Positions 1-15,600 of a DNA stretch of 64,000 bases are shown here, piece after piece (within the stretch, counting starts at the first letter, position 1; the number at the start of each line of letters is the position of its first letter). Where the stretch lies: assembly GCF_037546185.1 (NCBI RefSeq), contig NZ_JAWMWH010000003.1, forward strand, positions 62,001-126,000. The letters are read 5' to 3'. Made by a program: the position numbers and the translations under genes. A model generated the notes under the pieces. The model worked only from the letters and a program-made list of their open reading frames with translations. It ran no database searches and was not told where the DNA came from. Source of the stretch: Nicoliella lavandulae (GTDB lineage: Bacteria; Bacillota; Bacilli; Lactobacillales; Lactobacillaceae).

Positions 1-660
1 ACGGCACGTTTAGCCTTTTTAGCCTTTTTAACATCATTGGATTGATAGTAAGCACTAACTACAAATCCATGATTTGCAGTAATGTACCCACTTCTCTTCA
101 CACCGGAGATTAAAGCATTCTTGACGTAATAACGAACTAAACCACTCTTGTTAATCGTAATCTTGTTAACCTTAAACTTCTTGATCTTACTACCAGAAGT
201 CTTACGTAACTTAATAATCCGGCCCTTCTTATTAAAGATAGAACCTAAGTGGAGATAGATAGTTTGTTTATTGTAAACGTAATTTGGATGCTTAGCAAGT
301 TTACTATCGAATGAAGTCGTGTAACCATCTTTGTAACCTTGTGACTTGTTCTTAAGGGATGGTGCAGCAACAACATCCTTAGCAGCTTGCTTACTTCCTA
401 ATGCTACTTGAGAATTGTAAGCAGATTGGCCGAGTGAATATGCACGAGCATAATAACTTGCATACGTGGATGAAACTCCACTGGCTTCACTGTAATTTTT
501 ATTGTTGTATCCAGCAGAGTACCCATTGTAACCACCTTGATAGGTGTCTTGATTAGCGTAACTAGCATTCCGTTTCCGATTATGCTTAGCATCACTAACT
601 CCAGACTTGAAGTAATCAGCATTAGCTACCGAACTAGTAGCCGAATTAGTAGAACTAGCG
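1..660 (-). other. C-terminal surface-association region of the giant protein (partial)
   Basis: The Ala/Ser repeats stop near 660. They give way to DYFKSGVSDAKHNRKR, a Tyr/Gly-rich YQGGYNGYSAGYNN segment, a stretch with YARAYSLGQSAY, then a Lys-rich domain (NKKGRIIKL, KSGLVRYYVK, SGYITANHGFVV). The same order and motifs occur at the end of the protein at 35215 (YSQATFDKRGKII, KSGLVRYYVK). That protein finishes with a DUF5776-like end (VTRFYIGAGKYITSNKKFV). The basic, aromatic repeats resemble SLAP-type wall-binding modules, suggesting non-covalent attachment to the envelope. Confidence 0.7.
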
Positions 661-3600
661 GTGCTGGTAGATCCAGTAGCACTGTTTGAAGAGGTAGTGG
701 AACTTGCACTGCTTGTCTTATCTGCGATTGCCTTAGAAGCACTAGCAGAAGCACTATTGATAACACTGTTCATAAATGAGATTACGCTATCACTAGCAGA
801 GTTAGCAGAGGCGATTGATGCACTCGCAGAAGCACTGGCAGAGGCACTAGCAGAAGCTGATGAAAGGGCATTGGAAGTAGCGATACTATTGCTGATACTA
901 CCGGCAACACTTCTAATGTTATCACCAGCCGTACTAGTTGCAAAGTTAGCACTGTTAGCTAATGAGTAGTCTAAAGCAGCCTGACTAGCAGCAGATCTAG
1001 CAATCGATTCAGCCGTACTTGCAGCAGCAGATGCACTAGTTGCAACGCTTTGGGCACTCGTTGCCGCACTAGCAGCAGATACTGCAGTGGAACGAGCATA
1101 ACTAGCCATCGCACTATTAGCACCACTTGCAGCAGAGTTAACAATCGAAGTTGCCGATGTAGCTAAGTTGTTCAACTTATTCGCATTGGCATTAGCGGAA
1201 CTAGCCAAGCTGTTTTGACTATTAGCAACTTGGTTAGCTGAACTAACTACACTCGTAGCAGATGACATATCAGCAGATGCTGAGCTAGCAAGTGCCACGT
1301 TACTATTGATCGTAGCCATTAAGCTAGCAATACTACCATTACCAGCATACTCGCCAGCAGTTACAGCGGCAGAGCTAGCAATACTATTAATTGCACTAAC
1401 CGCTGGTTGAATAGCAGCTGAATTAGAAGCAACTAAGCTATTTAAACTATTAGTAGCACTAGCATTAGAAGTAGTATTAGCGGCATCCGAAGCAATCGTC
1501 TTAACAGCGGAACTAACTGTCGTTGCTGCCTTAGAAGCAACGATGGCATCTGAGGCTGCTGCATAGGCATCTGAAGCTAAGCTTAGTGCACTAGCAGCTT
1601 GTTGACTAGCACTGTCAGCGTTACTTTGAGCGCTACTTGCTTGACTAGCAGCAGAAGTAGCAGTGGAAGTATCAGTAGCAATCACTCCGGTAGCAGAACT
1701 AAAGATTTGATTACTTGCATTCACACTAGCTAATGCTGAAGATGCAAGACTAGTATAAATGTCACCAGCTTCACGGTTTCCGTCAGCATAGTATGACGTT
1801 GCTTTAGCTGCAATTGAATTAGCAAAGGCAGCTGACTTTTGCATATCAGCATTAGCAGAGTTAGCAACCACAACAGCTGAGCTAGCATTAGCATAAGCTG
1901 AACTAGCAATGCTATTTTGTTGAATAGCAACTTGACGAGCAGCACTAGCTACACTATTGGCAATGCTTGCTTGACTAGCTTCACTAACTAAGATGCTATT
2001 ACCAGAAATAGCACTATTGAAACGGGCAATGCTATTTGCAGCATCGTTTATTGTTTGACTAGTCTGACTAATGGCATTGGCAATTGAACTAGCTGATTGA
2101 CTAGCCCAACTAGCTTGATCAGCATTAGCATTAGCATTGCTTAGGTTCGTAGTAGCGTTTGAAGCTACACTATTAGCAGAATTAGCAATGCTTTGAACAT
2201 TAGTCGTTCCAGCACTAGTTGCAGCCATTTCTGAATCAATCGCTGAACTAGCAGCACTAGCTACGGCATTAGCACTTTGCGCTGCACTATTAGCACTAGC
2301 AACTTGCGATTGAGCAGTCACTACGTTTGAAGCGGCAGCGTTAGCAGCACTGGCAGCACTAACGGCTTGACTATGATAAATCGATACCACACTAGCAGCC
2401 GATTCAGCAATTGAACGAGCTGAGCTAGCAGTAGAGCTGTTACCCGCTTGAGCAGCTAAGCTAGCAACCACATTGGCACTAACTGCAGACGCATTCGCAC
2501 TATTAGCAGCACTTTGAGCATTATTAGCAGCAACACTGGCAGCATTAACTGCAACTGATGCTGATCTAAGTGCATCATTGGCAGCACTAGCTTGTTGAGC
2601 AGCAGAACCAGCAACGATAGCAGCACTATTAGCAATTGATACATTATATTTAACCACTACATCCTTAGCAGCGGCAGAAGCCGTACTAGTAGCAGCACTA
2701 GCGGTCTTAGATGCGTCAGTAGCAGCACCATTAGCACTAGCAACTTGTTGACTAGCTACAGAACTGCCTGTGTTAGCCGTTGAATTAGCACTACTAATTA
2801 CAGCAACTGCAGAACTAGTAGCATTCACATCTGATTGAGCTGATCCGGCAGCTAAGCTAGCACGATTTGCATCACTAGCAGCTTGACTAGCTAATTGAGC
2901 ACCATTCGTTGCATCACTGATTACACCAGATAATGAATTTGCAATTGATGCATCAGATTGTGCCTTTGCTGCAGCTTGGGATGCGATACTCGATTGAGTA
3001 GTTGCATTAGCATAAGCTGAAGCAGCGATACTAGCTAATATTACAGCACTATTAGCATTTAATGCTACTGAATTGCTGTACTTACTTGCATTATCAAAAT
3101 CATGAGCAATAACAGCACTAGATGCTAATGAAGCGTAGATTGAAGCAATCTTAGAACTTTCATTAGCTGCATCATTAGCACTATTAGCATCATTTGCAGC
3201 AGCACTAGCAACACTAGCAGCAGCGAAAGCAGCATCTTTTTGGCTTGCCACATCTTGGTTGACCTTATTCATCTTACTATTAGCACTACTAATAGTACTT
3301 ACAGCACTGTTAATTGCGGCATTGCTACTATTAGCAGCAGCAATTGATTTAACCACGCTGGATGAATTTTGAGCAGCTGATGATGACCCTGATACAGCAA
3401 TAGAAGCTGAAGCAGCAATAGCTGCATTTGAATTAGTTCCATTAAGTGCATCATTAGTCCCATTTGTGTAGCTATTAGTAGCACTAGTATAACTAACTAC
3501 CATACTACTATTAGCACTAGTATCATCTCTTGCAATCCGGTCAGCAGCACTAGCATTATTAGCTAATCCAACTGCGCTACTAATTTGAGCCGCTAATGAA

Positions 3601-6600
3601 TCTGCTTGTGCTTGATAACTTAATGCCGATGTAGCAGCACTCGCAGTAAATGAGTTAGCACTAACTGCAGTGGATGCAGCAGCATTAGCAGCACTTACTT
3701 GAGCACTAGCTGCATTAGCATAGCTATTAGCAGAGATATTCAAAGCACTAGCTTGGGTGTAGTTACCAGCATTATTAGCACTGATGGCTTGACTAGCCAC
3801 GAAACTAGCCATATTAGCATTGGAACTAGCAACAACACTAGCACTATTAGCAACTTGTGCAGCAGAACTAGCAACGCTAGCAGCAGTGGAAGTAGCTGAA
3901 TTAAGGTTATCAACATTGGATTTAACCGTAGTCATCGCAGCACTAGCACTCGTTAATACCGCAGCAGCACTCTTAATTATAGTGTTGCTTGGGTTTTGAG
4001 CAACGTAATCACTCATGACCGCACTTGAGCCGTCTGCTTTTGCAGAATCTGAAACAACCACACTAGCAGCAGCGGAAACGACTGCGGAATTGCTCATTGC
4101 ACTATCAGCAGCGTCTTGAGCAACAATAGCATCACTAGCAGTTACCTTCGTAGCACTTGAAGCAGTGGCTGAAGCACTATTAGCAGAATTAGTTCCACTT
4201 TGAGCAGCACTGGTTGCAACATTCGATGCACTCGTCTTAGCTGCATTTAACGCAGCTCCAGCTGCATTAGCACTATTTAAATCAGTTTGGGCTTGATCCG
4301 CAGCACTAGATGCCACACTAGTCAAACTAGTAGTTGCTTGGGCAGCACTCGCAGCAATTGCAGCATTAGAGCTAGCAACGGATGCAGCAGATTGAGCACT
4401 AGCTGTAAAGTATGAACCACCCGCTGTATTACCAGCCGCATATGCAGATGATGCATTAGCATAGTAAATACTATTTTGAAGCACTGCATTACTAATGGCT
4501 GCACTAGCTGAGTTAAGAGTTGCAATATTAGAGTCAACTGCAGATGAAGCACTATTTGCAATACTCTTTTGCGTATTAGCATCATCATTAGCACTGTTAA
4601 TTACGTTCATAGCACTTGAAGCAATTGATACGGCAGCTTGGAAAGAGCTATTTTGAGGATCACGGTTGTATAAGCTATTAATGAATCCAGTAGCTTGACT
4701 ATTCACAACTGCATTTGAACTAACTACACCAGCAATTGAACTAGCAATTGAAGCGTATGAAGATACAGCTTGTTTATTACCACTAGCAATTGATGAATTC
4801 ATGTTAGTTGCGCTATTAGCACTACTAATCGTTGCAGAAGCTGAGTTAGCAGAAGCTGATCCATTATTAGCAGCAGCAATTGCACTATTAGCATTATTAC
4901 TGATGTTATTTAACATACTATTTTGAGATGCAATATTATCGCGATCCTTAATAGCATTATCAGCTGCTATACTAGCTGCACTAGCATAGCTTTGAACTGC
5001 ACTAGAATTAGCACTTAGTTGTTGCGCAATAGAACTAGCTGCACTAACGTTAGCTAATGCTTGGGCAGCATAACTAGAACCAACTGCACTACTACCAGCT
5101 AGGTAAGCTGATTTCGCTTGACTGTCATAGCTAGAGACCTGATTAGACATCGTTGCAAGTGAGCTAAGCAATGATGAACTACTACTCTTAAGTGCTTGAG
5201 CAGAACTATTAGCAGCAATCGCTGCACTAGATTGTGCATCTGCATCACTAGCATAATTACTGATATTAGCGTTAACTGAGTTAGCAGCACTAGCGTAACT
5301 AGCAAGCGAAGCGTTACTTGGATAACTATTTGCTAAGTTATTAACCGAATTATTAGTCTTAGATGCAGCTGTTGAGCCATCATTGGCAACACTAGCTGCA
5401 CTAACGGCTATTGATGCATACTGACCAGCCATATTTGCACTAGAACTAATTACGTTAGCAGCACTACTTGAAAATACACTAACTGAATTAGTACTATTAG
5501 CGTTCTTACCGGCTTGATCAGTGACACTACCAGCAGCACTTGCAGCTGATTCAGCCATTGATGTGGCACTAGCAACTTGACTAATGGCTCCAGAAGCTAC
5601 AGCTTGGGCACTAGTAGCTAGTGAAGCAGCTATACTTGCAGCAATCGTGGCAGCAGCAGCAATACTAGATTGACTTTGAGCATCATTTTGATAAGCAACA
5701 ACTCTGGCAGCAACACTGGCGGCTTGTGAGTTAAATATACTTCCAGTGGTTGCATTTCCAGATTTATATGCGTCAGCGGCTTGACTTGCAAATGCACTCG
5801 CATCACTAAATCCAGATTTAGCGGAAGATAAATCACTTGCTGCCTTAGAAGCAGCTGTGCTTGCAGCAGCATAAGCAGTTTGTGCAGAACTAGATTGATT
5901 ATGGGCTTCAATGTTAGCACTGGAAACTACTGCAGCTGCGCTGGAAGCATCAATAGCGGCCTTGCTAACAACTGTATTACCTGAGTTTGCATTAGCAATA
6001 CTAGATGCAGTTACTGAATAACTCATGGCATTACTATTAAATTCAGACGTAGCATTAGCAGCTGAACTTGCAATTGCAGCGTATGAACCAGCAGCTGAAG
6101 CATTCGTATCTGCTTGGTTTGCAAAACTAGCAGTAGCAGATACAACGCTACTTGCACTATTAGTAGCAGCAGTTGCTGAACCAGCACCTTTGGCTGCATC
6201 ACTTGCAATACTGTTTGCAGCATTATTAGCTGAGTCAGCAGTAGAACTTGCACTGTCAGCGGTTCTCTTATTCTTAGCAGCTTCATTAGCAGCTGAACTT
6301 GCAATATAAGCATATGACTTAGCATTGGCTGCTGCTGTTGAAGCTGCATTACTTGCCGCACGTGCAGCTGCATCAGCGGAAGCAGCAGCTGATGCATATT
6401 GTGAAGCAGCACTACTATCACCAGATTGAGCAGCTGTACTTGCTGCACTAGCAGCGGAGCTAGCAGCTGAACTTGCTGCACTAGCTGCAGATTTTGCTGA
6501 ATCAGCATTAATACTGTTAGAAGCCGCATTGGAAGCTGCATTACTTGCATCCACACTATTTTTTCCAGCAGCATTTGCAGCAGCACTGGCAGCACTGGCA

Positions 6601-9600
6601 GCAGAATCAGCAACACTAGCTGCAGAACTAATTGCAGAGTTGCTTGGATTAGTATTAGCTAACTTATCTGCTGCTTTTGCAGAGTTAGTTGCTGCAGAAG
6701 CAGCTATACTTGCAGCTTGAGAAGCCGAATTAGCAATATTACTTGCACTATTAGCAATACTAGTAGCTGAACTAGCAATTGCAGAATTACTATTGACCCC
6801 TGAACTAGCTAAAGCTGCGTCAAATGATGCTGAAGATGCGTTGCTTGCATAACTATTAGCTGCACTAGCTTGGTTAGCAGCACTCATTGCACTGTTGATC
6901 TGACTAGTTAAACTATCAGCATTAGTTTGATCATTAATTGCTGCACTAGCAGCAGAACTGGCAGCTGATTTAGCTGAATTAGCTGAAGCTGCTGCGGTTG
7001 AAGCTGAACTAACCTGACCATTGGTGAGGCTAGCATAACTAGCAGCACTCGAATTCAATGAAGCAGCTAATGAGTAGTTACCCGCAAAGTTAGCAGAGCT
7101 AGCTTGACTAGCATAAACATTAGCCATATTAGCATTAGAACTAGCAGCTACGCTAATACTATTAGCTTCATTAGCAGCAGCAATGGCAGCAATGGCAGCA
7201 CTGGATGCAGCACTGTTTTGAGAGTCAGCATCACGCTTAACGCCACTTAGAGCGGAACTAGCCGATGCTAATGCACTAGCAGCTTTACTAATAGCTGAAT
7301 TACCAGAGTTAGCAGCTACTAAGCTGTTCATTGAGTTGCGTTGTTGATCCGCTATAGTAGATTGACTTGTAACATTACTGTCGACACTAGATGCTTGGCT
7401 AGCATAACTGCCGGCAGCACTAGCATCAGCATTAGCAGCACTAGCATAACTGCTAGTTACGCTAGATGCACTTGCAGCTAAGCTCTTAGCAGCATTAGCA
7501 CTTGTGTTACCATTGCTAGCAGCACTAGCGGCACTCGATGCAGCACTGTTAGCACTGTTTGCAGCAGCAGCAGCACTGTTTGCAGCACTAGCGGCACTGG
7601 TTGCATCGGCATTAGCACTGGATGCGGCATCAGCAGCGCTGTTTGCAGCGCTGTTTGCAGCAGCAGCACTGTTCTTAGCATTGCTTGCATCAAGAGCAGC
7701 TGAACTGGCAGCTGAACGAGCAGAACTGGCAGCGCTACTGTTCCCATCATTAGCATAGCTACTTGCAGCATTAGCCGCAGCACTAGCAATTGAATTTGCT
7801 GATGAAGCAGCAGCATTAGCAGTAGAAGCAGCAGATTGCGCTGATGAAACAACGGAATTGGCAGAACTAGCTTTATCACGAGCACTAGCGGCAGAGGAAG
7901 CAGCACTACTTGCAACACTAGCATCATTAGAAGCCTTATCAGCTAATGACTTAACTGTTGAGTTACTTGGGTTGGCATAAGCCATTGAATTTGCTGTGGA
8001 AGCAGCGGAATTAGCAGCAGCTGCACTAGATGCAGCTGAGTTAGCAGCACTGGCAGCTTGATTAGCGTAACTCTTAGCATTAGTTGACTTAGTATCCACA
8101 TTAGCCTTATCACTACCAGCAGCAGCAGCGTCACTAGAAGCTTGATTAGCGTAACTCTTAGCAGCACTAGCATCGTTAGTTGCGGCACTAGCATTGGAGG
8201 CAGCATCAATTGCTGAACTCATTAATTTATTCAAATCAGCAGCAGAGTTAACAGCACTTAATGCTGATGAAGCAGCGCTCTTAGCAGTCTCAGTTGCGGT
8301 CGATGCAGTTGTTGATGCAAACTTGGCATCATTAGCGTTTGAACTAGCTAAAGCTGCATAACTAGCAGCAGCTGAGTTAAATTGACTAGCTTGCGTGTAG
8401 TTATGAGCACTATTAGCAGAAACTGCTTGACTAGTATTAATACTTGCTAAACTAGCATTGACACTTGCTGCCGAGTTAGCACTATTAGCAGTTGAAGCAG
8501 CTGAAATTGCAGCTTGAGCAGCTGAACTTGCATTTGATGATTCAGTGTCAGCAGATGATTTAACGTTAGATAATGCAGCACTGGCACTTGCGAAAGCAGA
8601 ACTAGCATTTCTAATTGCAGTATTACTTGAATTAGCACTAGCATAACTGCCCATTGAAGTACTCATGCTATTAGCATCATTAGAGTAGCTGGTAACCGTA
8701 TTATCTGCAGATGAAGCAACTGAATTAGCAGATGATGCAGCACTAGCATTTACATTCGCACCACTAGCTGCGATTGAAGCAGCTGAACTAGCTGAAGTAG
8801 CACTAGCATTAGTAGCACCAGCACTATTCGTAGCATTTGTCCCTTCATTGGAAGAAGCAGATGCAGCACTTGAAGCAGCTTGACTCAATGCAGTATTAGC
8901 AATTGAAACAGTATCAATATCAGTCTTAGCTTGGCTAGCAGCCTTACTTGCAACATCAGTTAAACTGTTCATTGCACTCGCATAACTGGTGGTAACAATT
9001 GCTTGTTGACTAGCAGCAGCGGCGTATGATGAGGCAGCACTAATTGCTGCATCGCCATCGGTAAAGTCACCCTTCGCATAAGCTGAATTAGCTAAACTAT
9101 TTTGATATAAAATACCAACGTTAGCAGCTGTAAGAGCATTATTAGCATTACTTACCAATGTATAGTATGAATTGACATCCGAAGTGGCACTAGCTGCAAT
9201 TGCCTTTTGAGATTGGGCATCACTATTAGCACTGTAAATGGTTGCCATTGCACTAGATGCAGCAACAGAAGCTGACTTAAAGGTAGAATTAGTAGGATCA
9301 TCGTCGAAGTAACTATTGATTCCACTAGTAACCCCACTAGCAACACTAGTAGTACTATCAACTACACTAGCAGCACTGGATGCAACTGCATTGTATGAGC
9401 TAGCAGCTGCTGAATCATTAGAAGCTGTCTTGAAGTTAACATTAATAGTACTTGCAGCTGATCCATAAGCACTGGATGCAGAACTAGCGGCACTACTACC
9501 ACCATTAGCAGCACTAGCAGCACTCGATGCTGCAGATGAAGCACTATTGAATGAACTCATTTGAATTGCCATTTGAGCTACATCACTAGCAGCCTTAGAA

Positions 9601-12600
9601 GCAGCAACACTGGCAATATTAGTGTAACTAAGAATTGCACTAGAATTATTAACCATTGTTTGAGCATTCAAACTAGCAGTAGATGCAGCTTCACTCGCAA
9701 CACTAGCATAACTATCACCAGCAGATTGACTACCAGCAAGATAAGCTGAGTTGGCTGAAGCAACATAAATATTAACTACATTTGAAGCACTAGTAATTGC
9801 GGAACTAAGCGCTGCATTTGAGCCTTGAACACCTTTAGCAGCAGCGGCAGCACTAGCAGCAGTAGAAGATTGATCGTTAGCATCGCTCGCATAAGAAGCA
9901 AGTTGTGAGTTAGCTTGACTAGCAGCAACAGCGGCACTGGCAACTGAAGCATTAGCGGAATTAGCAGCAGCTAAACTAGCAACACTATTATTTACAGCAT
10001 TAATGCTAGTTGCTTCACTATTAGCAATTTTAGCTGATGATGATGCATCAGATGCATATGAATTAGCTAAGCTAACATTAGTAGAATCAACAGCAACAAC
10101 ACTACCAGCAACTGAATTAGCTGAATTAGCTGATGAAGTATCGTTACTACCGTTATTAGCGTTCTTAGCAGCAGCACTAGCAGCAGAACTGGCAGTACTC
10201 ATGGCAGCTGAACCTTCACTAGCAGCAGAGCTAGCAGTATTTTGATCAGCAATTGCCTTAGCAGCAGCATCTTTTGCAACAATAGTGGCACTGGATGCAA
10301 CACTATTAGCACTGGATGTAATGCTTGCTTGAGAACTAAGTCCACTTAAGCCCGCAGATGCTTGGGAAGCAAAGAGTGATCCGTTGTTTGTATCACCATT
10401 TGCGTAATAGCTATTAGCTAAAGAAACATTACTGTTAATGTTACTAATTGCAATTGAAGCAGCAATTGAAGCAGCTTTAGCACTATTGGCAGCATCAGAA
10501 GCTGTTGCATATGCAGAGCTAGCAATAACAGATTGAGCGTTAGCATCACTTAAGGCGTTTGAAGTAGCAATAGCAGCAGCACTGGCTAACTTAGCTTGTG
10601 ATTGAACAACTGTATTATTATTATTTGCACTAGCTAAGCTTTGCGCAGCAGTAGCATTACTTTGGGCTTGATCATTGAAACCACTAGTAGCGACAGCAGC
10701 AGAACTAGCCGTTTGAGCATATGAAAATGCTTGAGATGCATAGCTAACTGCAGTACTGGTACTAGTGCCAGTAACAGAAGCATAACTGTTAGCTGATGCT
10801 ACAGTGGCAGAATTATTACTACCTGCATTCTTACCAGCATTCGCATTGGAACTAGCCGCACTATTAGCACTGGATGCAATATTATTGTAAGAATTAGCAG
10901 TAGCGCTCGCATTAGATGCATTACTATTGGCAGCACTAGCGTCATTAGCATATGAGTCAGCAGCACTCTTGGCAGCAGCAGCAGTGGACGATGCCTTTGC
11001 TGCATCAGCAGCAGCGGCACTAGCAACATTTGCTGCAGAACTGGCAGCAACGCTATCACCCCTTTGGGCAGCACTCGCTGCATCGGCAGCAGCACTCGCT
11101 GCAATCGAGTTTGCAGTAGATGCAGCAATAGATGCAGCAGTAGCATTTGAGCTTTGCGCAGCAGCATTCGATGCGTATTCACTTGCCTGAGTGTAAGCAG
11201 ATGATGCAATAACAGCAGCCGATAAAGCAGCAGTAGCAGCACTATTAGCACTGGATGCTAATGACTGAATAGCTGAATTGCTTGGGTTAGCCGAAGCAAT
11301 TGCAGAAGCTGACTTAGCATTATCTGAAGCACTAGCAGCAGCTGTAGAAGCACTAGCGGCAGTAGAAGCAGCAGCACTGGCATTGGTGTTGGCAGAACTA
11401 ACGTCATCACTAACTGCCTTACTATCATTTTGGGCTCCATTATTAGCACTAGATGCTTGATTAGCATAACTAGATGCAACACTAGCATTAGATGCAGCAG
11501 CACTAGCATTGGATGCAAGAGCGTAAGCACTCTTAGCATCGCTATCAAAGGCAGCTGCAGAACTAGCTACAGCACTAGCTGAATTAGCAGCATTAACTCC
11601 GTTAATAGTAGCACTTGCAGCGGTTGAACTAGCCGATTTAGCTGAATCCGCATACTGGCTAGCAGTTGATGCAAATTTCGCAGCACTAGAATTCAATTCA
11701 CTAGCCTGTGAGTAGTTCCCATTGGCAGCAGCACTCTTAGCTTGAGCAGCATTATCACTAGCGATGCTGGCATTGAAACTAGCAGTTGAATTAGCATTAT
11801 TAGCAGCATTAACAGCAGAGCTAGCAACACTATAAGCTAAACTAGCCGTATTTGAGAATCCATCAGCAGCAGACTTAGCACTAGTCAATGCGGAACTAGC
11901 AATACTAAATGCAGAACTAGCAGCACTAACGGCTGAATTACCAGAATTGTTGCTAGTAAAGTTAGTCATTGCTGAACTCAAGATATTTACGTTATTAGAA
12001 TAACTAGTAACGATTGAATCAGCAGATGATGCAAGTATATTAGCATTTGATGCCTTTGTAGCATCTGCGTTAGCACCACTTGCATAATTAGAAGCGGCAG
12101 CACTAGCGGATGAAGCTTCATTACTAGCACTACTGATAGCTGATGAAGTATCAGCACTAGCATTTGCTGCAGCACTAGCAGCAGCAGATGAAGCAGCGTT
12201 CAATGAACCAATAGCTACATTAGCAGAATTTTCATCATTGACTGCTTGATTAGCAGCACTAACGGCGATTGAAGCTAACGTACTAATATTGGCAGCGGCA
12301 CTAGCTGCAATCGAAGCATTAACACTAGCCACACTAGCGGCACTAACTGCACCGGAAGTGTAAATCGCTCCACCAATTCGATCACCAGTTTGGTAAGCAG
12401 AGCTGGCTTGTGCATAGGAAGTATTAGCGTTAGTAACTGCACCACTAATGGCTGCACTAGCACTAGCAATCACTGCGACTTGTGAACTAGCAGCACTGGA
12501 TGCACTACTTGCAATATTCTTTTGGTTAGCGGCATCGTTGTTATAGCTATTGATAGCACTCACTGCACTAGTAGCAACTGAAGCCGCACTCTTGAACGTG

Positions 12601-15600
12601 GAGTTACTTGGATCGTTGTTGAGGTAATTATTAATGGAGTTAGAAGCAACAACAGCATTGCTTGAAATAGTACTTACCGCAGTAGCAGCTGAACTAGCAG
12701 CACTATATGCTGAGTTAACGATTGTATCGTTAGCATTAGCATCACTGGCAGCAATTGATGTTGCAGCACTAGCTGATTTAGCATCGTTAGATGCTTTACT
12801 ACCGGCACTATTACCACTATCAACAGCAGACTTAGCACTAGAAGCGGCACTCGCAGCACTATTAAAGCTACTCATTTGCACTGCCATTTGGGCAACATCA
12901 CTCGCAGCCTGAGAAGCAGCGGAACTAGCAATGTTAGTTTGTGAAAGAATAGCAGCTGAGTTGTTAATCAATGCTTGGGCAGCATTCGATGCAGCAGTAA
13001 CTGCGTCCTTAGCAGCTTGAGCATAACTGTTTCCAGCATCTGTACTTCCAGCAAGGTAAGCTGAATTAGCAGCAGCATCATTGGAACTTACAGCACTCGA
13101 TGCACTAGTAATGGCTGAAACAAGGGAACTATCTGAACCTTGAGCTGAGCTAGCAGCAATTGCTGCAGCACTCGCAGCACTCTTTTGTGCTTGAGCATCC
13201 GCATTAAGAGATGCGATAGCTGAATTGGCTGCACTAGCAGCAGCAACGAAACTAGCTAATGATGTATCTTGGTTATTAGCACTGATCAAAGCAGCAATAC
13301 TATTATTCACACTATTAGTACTATCAGCACTATCATTAGCTAACTTAGCAGATGATAATGCATTCGCAGCATATGAACCAGCTAAACTAGCGTTATCAGC
13401 GTCACCGGATACTACGCTATTAGCAATTGATGATGCAGATGAAATGGAATTACTATTAGCACTACCATTTGAACTAGCTCCATTAGCTTGGTTAGCAGCA
13501 GAATTAGCCGCACTTAGTGCGTTTGATGCATCAATAGCAGCCTGAGAAGCAATTGATTGATCTTTTTCGGCCTGAGCAGCAGCATTACTTGCAAGTATAG
13601 TTGCACTTGAAGCAGCAATTACTGCATTTAAAGCAGCAATTGATTGAGCACTCATACTCTTAGCAGTGTCAGAGGCTAGATTAGCATAGATCGCACCATT
13701 GCTAACATCACCATTAGCATAGTAGCTATTAGCAGCTGATACTAGACTATTGACAGTACTTGCATTGTTACTTGCAGTGGTTGAAGCTGTAATGGCACTC
13801 GCAGCAGCACTGGATGCAAGCGCATAAGCGGAATTAGCAGCTGATGATTGTTGGTTAGCGTCAGCAAGTGCACTCGCAGCCGTACTATTAGCAACATCAA
13901 TAGCAGCAGCTTGGGATTTAACGATCGTATTTTGACTATTTGCACTAGCTAAGCTTTGCGCAGCAGTAGCGTTACTTTGCGTTTGACTATTAAAGCCACT
14001 AGTTGCAACTGCTGCAGAACTAGCCGTTTGAGCATATGAAAATGCTTGAGATGCATAGCTAACTGCAGTACTGGTACTAGTGCCAGTAACAGAAGCATAA
14101 CTGTTAGCTGATGCTACAGTGGCAGAATTATTACTACCTGCATTCTTACCAGCATTCGCATTGGAACTAGCCGCACTATTAGCACTGGATGCAATATTAT
14201 TGTAAGAATTAGCAGTAGCGCTCGCATTAGATGCATTACTATTGGCAGCACTAGCGTCATTAGCATATGAGTCAGCAGCACTCTTGGCAGCAGCAGCAGT
14301 GGACGATGCCTTTGCTGCATCAGCAGCAGCGGCACTAGCAACATTTGCTGCAGAACTGGCAGCAACGCTATCACCCCTTTGGGCAGCACTCGCTGCATCG
14401 GCAGCAGCACTCGCTGCAATCGAGTTTGCAGTAGATGCAGCAATAGATGCAGCAGTAGCATTTGAGCTTTGCGCAGCAGCATTCGATGCGTATTCACTTG
14501 CCTGAGTGTAAGCAGATGATGCAATAACAGCAGCCGATAAAGCAGCAGTAGCAGCACTATTAGCACTGGATGCTAATGACTGAATAGCTGAATTGCTTGG
14601 GTTAGCCGAAGCAATTGCAGAAGCTGACTTAGCATTATCTGAAGCACTAGCAGCAGCTGTAGAAGCACTAGCGGCAGTAGAAGCAGCAGCACTGGCATTG
14701 GTGTTGGCAGAACTAACGTCATCACTAACTGCCTTACTATCATTTTGGGCTCCATTATTAGCACTAGATGCTTGATTAGCATAACTAGATGCAACACTAG
14801 CATTAGATGCAGCAGCACTAGCATTGGATGCAAGAGCGTAAGCACTCTTAGCATCGCTATCAAAGGCAGCTGCAGAACTAGCTACAGCACTAGCTGAATT
14901 AGCAGCATTAACTCCGTTAATAGTAGCACTTGCAGCGGTTGAACTAGCCGATTTAGCTGAATCCGCATACTGGCTAGCAGTTGATGCAAATTCCGCAGCA
15001 CTAGAATTCAATTCACTAGCCTGTGAGTAGTTCCCATTGGCAGCAGCACTCTTAGCTTGAGCAGCATTATCACTAGCGATGCTGGCATTGAAACTAGCAG
15101 TTGAATTAGCATTATTAGCAGCATTAACAGCAGAGCTAGCAACACTATAAGCTAAACTAGCCGTATTTGAGAATCCATCAGCAGCAGACTTAGCACTAGT
15201 CAATGCGGAACTAGCAATACTAAATGCAGAACTAGCAGCACTAACGGCTGAATTACCAGAATTGTTGCTAGTAAAGTTAGTCATTGCTGAACTCAAGATA
15301 TTTACGTTATTAGAATAACTAGTAACGATTGAATCAGCAGATAATGCAAGTATATTAGCATTTGATGCCTTTGTAGCATCTGCGTTAGCACCACTTGCAT
15401 AATTAGAAGCGGCAGCACTAGCGGATGAAGCTTCATTACTAGCACTACTGATAGCTGATGAAGTATCAGCACTAGCATTTGCTGCAGCACTAGCAGCAGC
15501 AGATGAAGCAGCGTTCAATGAACCAATAGCTACATTAGCAGAATTTTCATCATTGACTGCTTGATTAGCAGCACTAACGGCGATTGAAGCTAACGTACTA